Assembly: GCA_034190875.2 (NCBI GenBank)
Contig: CM067349.1
Location: 35,829,317-35,893,316, forward strand
Reading direction: 5' to 3'
Source of the DNA: Urechis unicinctus
Taxonomy: Eukaryota; Annelida; Polychaeta; Xenopneusta; Urechidae
DNA length: 64,000 nucleotides
Below are positions 61,281 through 64,000 of the stretch, piece by piece. The translations under genes were made by a program, and so were the position numbers. How positions within the stretch are numbered: the stretch's first letter is position 1; each line of letters starts with the position of its first letter. The notes beneath the pieces were generated by a model. The model did no database searches. It saw nothing but the letters and a program-made list of their open reading frames with translations, and was not told the DNA's origin.

Positions 61281-63205
61281 ATACCAAACCAGCTCTATCA
61301 TGATGCAGCCCGCACAGGATTATCTGGGACGTTTGCATGTGAATGATTTATGACACCACCCGTGATATGTCATCTATTTCCAGAAAATGCACATGCGTCG
61401 GTGCACGTCATCGGTTGAAATAATCCGCCTCGTGGAGCGGTTGAAATTCCTCGCGTCACAAAACTTGCATTTTGCGAATTCATGACCTCGCCAAAAAAAA
61501 TTGCCAGTCGTCCACAACGGTGGCTTACAACAACGCATCGCCCAAGAGCTATATATGCTCGCGTAAATGGCACGGGGAAAATGAATATGTGAGGTTTATA
61601 GGGGAAGTCGCGCTGGGCAGAGCGCGGTGAGAAACATGTTATGAGTGGGTACCAGCTAACAGGCGGTTCTTCCTCGTGTGGAAGTGAGCCCGTCATAGAG
61701 GCGTTCATCACGTCGACGTACCCAGAGCGTGGTCACACCAACACAGAATCTCCGTCATTGGCTGCGGAGTGTGTGGGGGTTGGGGAGGGGGGAGGTTGAG
61801 AGGGCAGATGTGTCCGGTCGGGATGAGGGTAGCTATACGTGACTTTAATGTCACGAGCTTGGTTGAACAGTCACGTCTTCCGCCAGTGAGGCGTAGGGGC
61901 TAAGTAATGGACGACACGCGGATTTACAATACAGAACCCGAAACAACGCTCTGATTGGTCCAACAAACACACGTCGTCGGCGCACGCGTGATGCGGACGC
62001 AACACAGTCTCAGGGCAATGGGGGTCAAATGCGAAGACACACACACTCCTAAGATATACATAACCCAGCGAGCATATATAGCATAGCACACACGCAAAAA
62101 CCGAAAAGCAGCGCGTAATATATGTCCGCAGGTAAAACGCTTCCTTTAGATGATGATAACAGGCTGGCAATAACGAGCTATCAAATGATTCTTCAAGTGG
62201 TAGAAGATTACCACTGACATAAACACAAAAGCCATGAAGACTGTCGAGTAATGCGAGTCGACAGAACTCGAGAAGCACGATCACTTCGTGGAGCGGACCA
62301 CCCAATAAAGCGCACTTAATCCTAAGATAAAGCACGCCTCACAGACACCGTGACCATCCAGCCAGCTGGCTGCTTATACACAGCACCAATATAACCCCAG
62401 CGAGCTCTCCATGTTACGGCCGGGGTGGGGGGGGTGGGGGGGGGGAGTGGGAGTAGACAAGTGATGGTTATACGATAACCTATATTGTTATAAGCCTGAT
62501 TTATAAACACTAACTTGGTCTCTATGGGATATTTGCGTGCGCGCCTTTGACGAGGATTTGGGCTGTCGACCAGTGGCCACCTAGCGGTACATCCACAGAG
62601 CTACGACAATCATGATCGATTGCTCTATCATATCATCCAATCTGGTCGCCATGAATATTTCATTCGGGCAATACCCTTGAGTTTGTAGCGGAGTAATTTG
62701 TCAACTACAGTGAACACAAGTAAGCCTAATACCTGTATTATTGTCCACAGTATCAACGCTAACCACGTTTACATCTCGGGGACGAGACATGTTTATAAAA
62801 GAGCATAGAGGTCAATACAAAATGGAGGTTTTAAGTGTCTTGCAGTAAATAAATCCAGTGTCGTCGTTTTCATAAGGCTATATTGATAACGTATGCTGAA
62901 ACAAGGCATCGTACATTACCAGCACAATTGAATAGTGTTTGGAACGTTAGCGTGGAGACGGGGTAATATGCTCCAAACAATCGTTTAAGTTACTGACATA
63001 TAGTTTGTCAAATAGGACCCCGGTAGTTATTAGCAATAAGGACAATCATACAACACTAACCCAGGTCACATAAAAGCCTATAAATATCATACGATATATG
63101 AATCGCCAATTACAGATCCAATTTGACGTCTCACCAGTCTCGCAACGCCCAACCTCACTGACGATTAACATATAAAGTTTTGTCTACACACCCACACAGC
63201 CACCC
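61281..63205. other. 5' flank of the phosphatase gene, no gene recognised
   Basis: Mixed composition with several CG-containing patches, a G-run near 62,422-62,446 and no exon I can support. The true promoter and 5' UTR exons of the FERM isoform probably lie between 59,600 and here, but I could not locate a start site. Confidence 0.35.
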
Positions 63206-63210
63206 ACTCA

Positions 63211-63212
<2 letters not shown>

Positions 63213-63302
<90 letters not shown>
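63213..63302. repeat. (TA)n microsatellite
   Basis: About 90 bp of uninterrupted TA. Confidence 0.95.
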
Positions 63303-63307
<5 letters not shown>

Positions 63308-63802
63308 CTGACAGAGAGGCGGGGCGCTTTAAGACTCGAGTGCTTGTGCTACCTACAAGCACATGCGTTCCATATCCTTAATGCTGCTGTATATAGCGCC
63401 TTATTAACATCGCCGGGGAAACAGGTGGCTGAGTTTTGGACGAGAACAAAGCTAACCACTTCAGAGGAACCAGATCAAACGCGAGCGAAGTGCACCAACT
63501 GGCTGAGACAATAGACTGCTATAGCGTCTCCTTCTGCTTCCTCATCAATAGATAGGGACATGACCTGTGGTGGAAAAGGCCGGCAGAGATAAGGTGATTG
63601 TGACCACAATATGATCTCTCGCGTCAACACCTGCACATGCTTTTCGTGAGCCAAGTGCAGGTGTCAGAAATGCAGCCGCCTGCGCGGAGGAATCATTTCA
63701 CGATACACATCCTGTAGGGCTATACCTCAATAGCTGACTGCAGCCACCTCACACACGGTGACACCTGATTGTAAATAGATCAAAGGCGGGAAGATAATCA
63801 GT

Positions 63803-63928
63803 AAGTAAGTATAGGGTTTAACGACACATCAACACCAATGTGTAACATGGTGCCTGCAACGGTGAATTGAAAAGTTCGACCTGATTAAGTAGCCACCTTC
63901 TTTGATAAATGTGGAAAATAGGGAAATC

Positions 63929-63970
<42 letters not shown>
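63803..63970 (+). mobile_element. Dispersed repeat copy ending in (GAT)n
   Basis: AGTATAGGGTTTAACGACAC, then AATGTGTAACATGGTGCC and GACCTGATTAAGTAGCC, matches the copies at 5,643 and 61,193. It runs into an ATG/GAT trinucleotide microsatellite at 63,929-63,970. Confidence 0.6.
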
Positions 63971-64000
63971 ATTTCCTGCTGTCTCACCCTTCCCTTATTG

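Overview
This is a metazoan nuclear window: intron-rich genes with GT-AG exons, very long simple-sequence tracts, and many minisatellites. Several dispersed repeats look like types I associate with molluscs, possibly gastropods; that placement is inference and is not proven by the sequence. Two conserved host genes fill most of the window and face each other tail to tail.

Positions 1-10,600 are gene-poor. They hold a candidate DNA transposon with GC-rich ends and a small terminal exon (about 3,470-4,815), a satellite built from 40-bp monomers in two arrays (5,280-5,455 and 6,945-7,905), a dispersed repeat, a broken Ty3/Gypsy pol scrap, and TA microsatellites.

Positions 10,619-17,688 (+) encode a calpain-7 orthologue in 20 exons: MIT domains, a CysPc protease core with the full Cys/His/Asn triad, and two C-terminal C2-like domains. 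One exon carries an apparent one-base insertion.

Positions 20,975-58,778 (-) encode a FERM-PDZ protein tyrosine phosphatase orthologous to vertebrate PTPN3/PTPN4 and insect Ptpmeg. I could join 28 coding exons in consistent phase into about 1,417 codons. The linker between FERM and PDZ is much longer than in human PTPN4. There are candidate alternative exons and an internal first exon (40,797-40,894) predicted to make a FERM-less, N-myristoylated isoform. The two genes end about 100-150 bp apart at a compact bidirectional poly(A) site near 18,565-18,580.

The strongest unusual pattern is that at least four intronic minisatellites, two in each gene, appear to have grown from the neighbouring exon-intron boundary. 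Each unit carries a copy of a splice donor or acceptor. From 59,600 to the right end there is putative promoter and 5' flank sequence, repeats, and no gene I can name.
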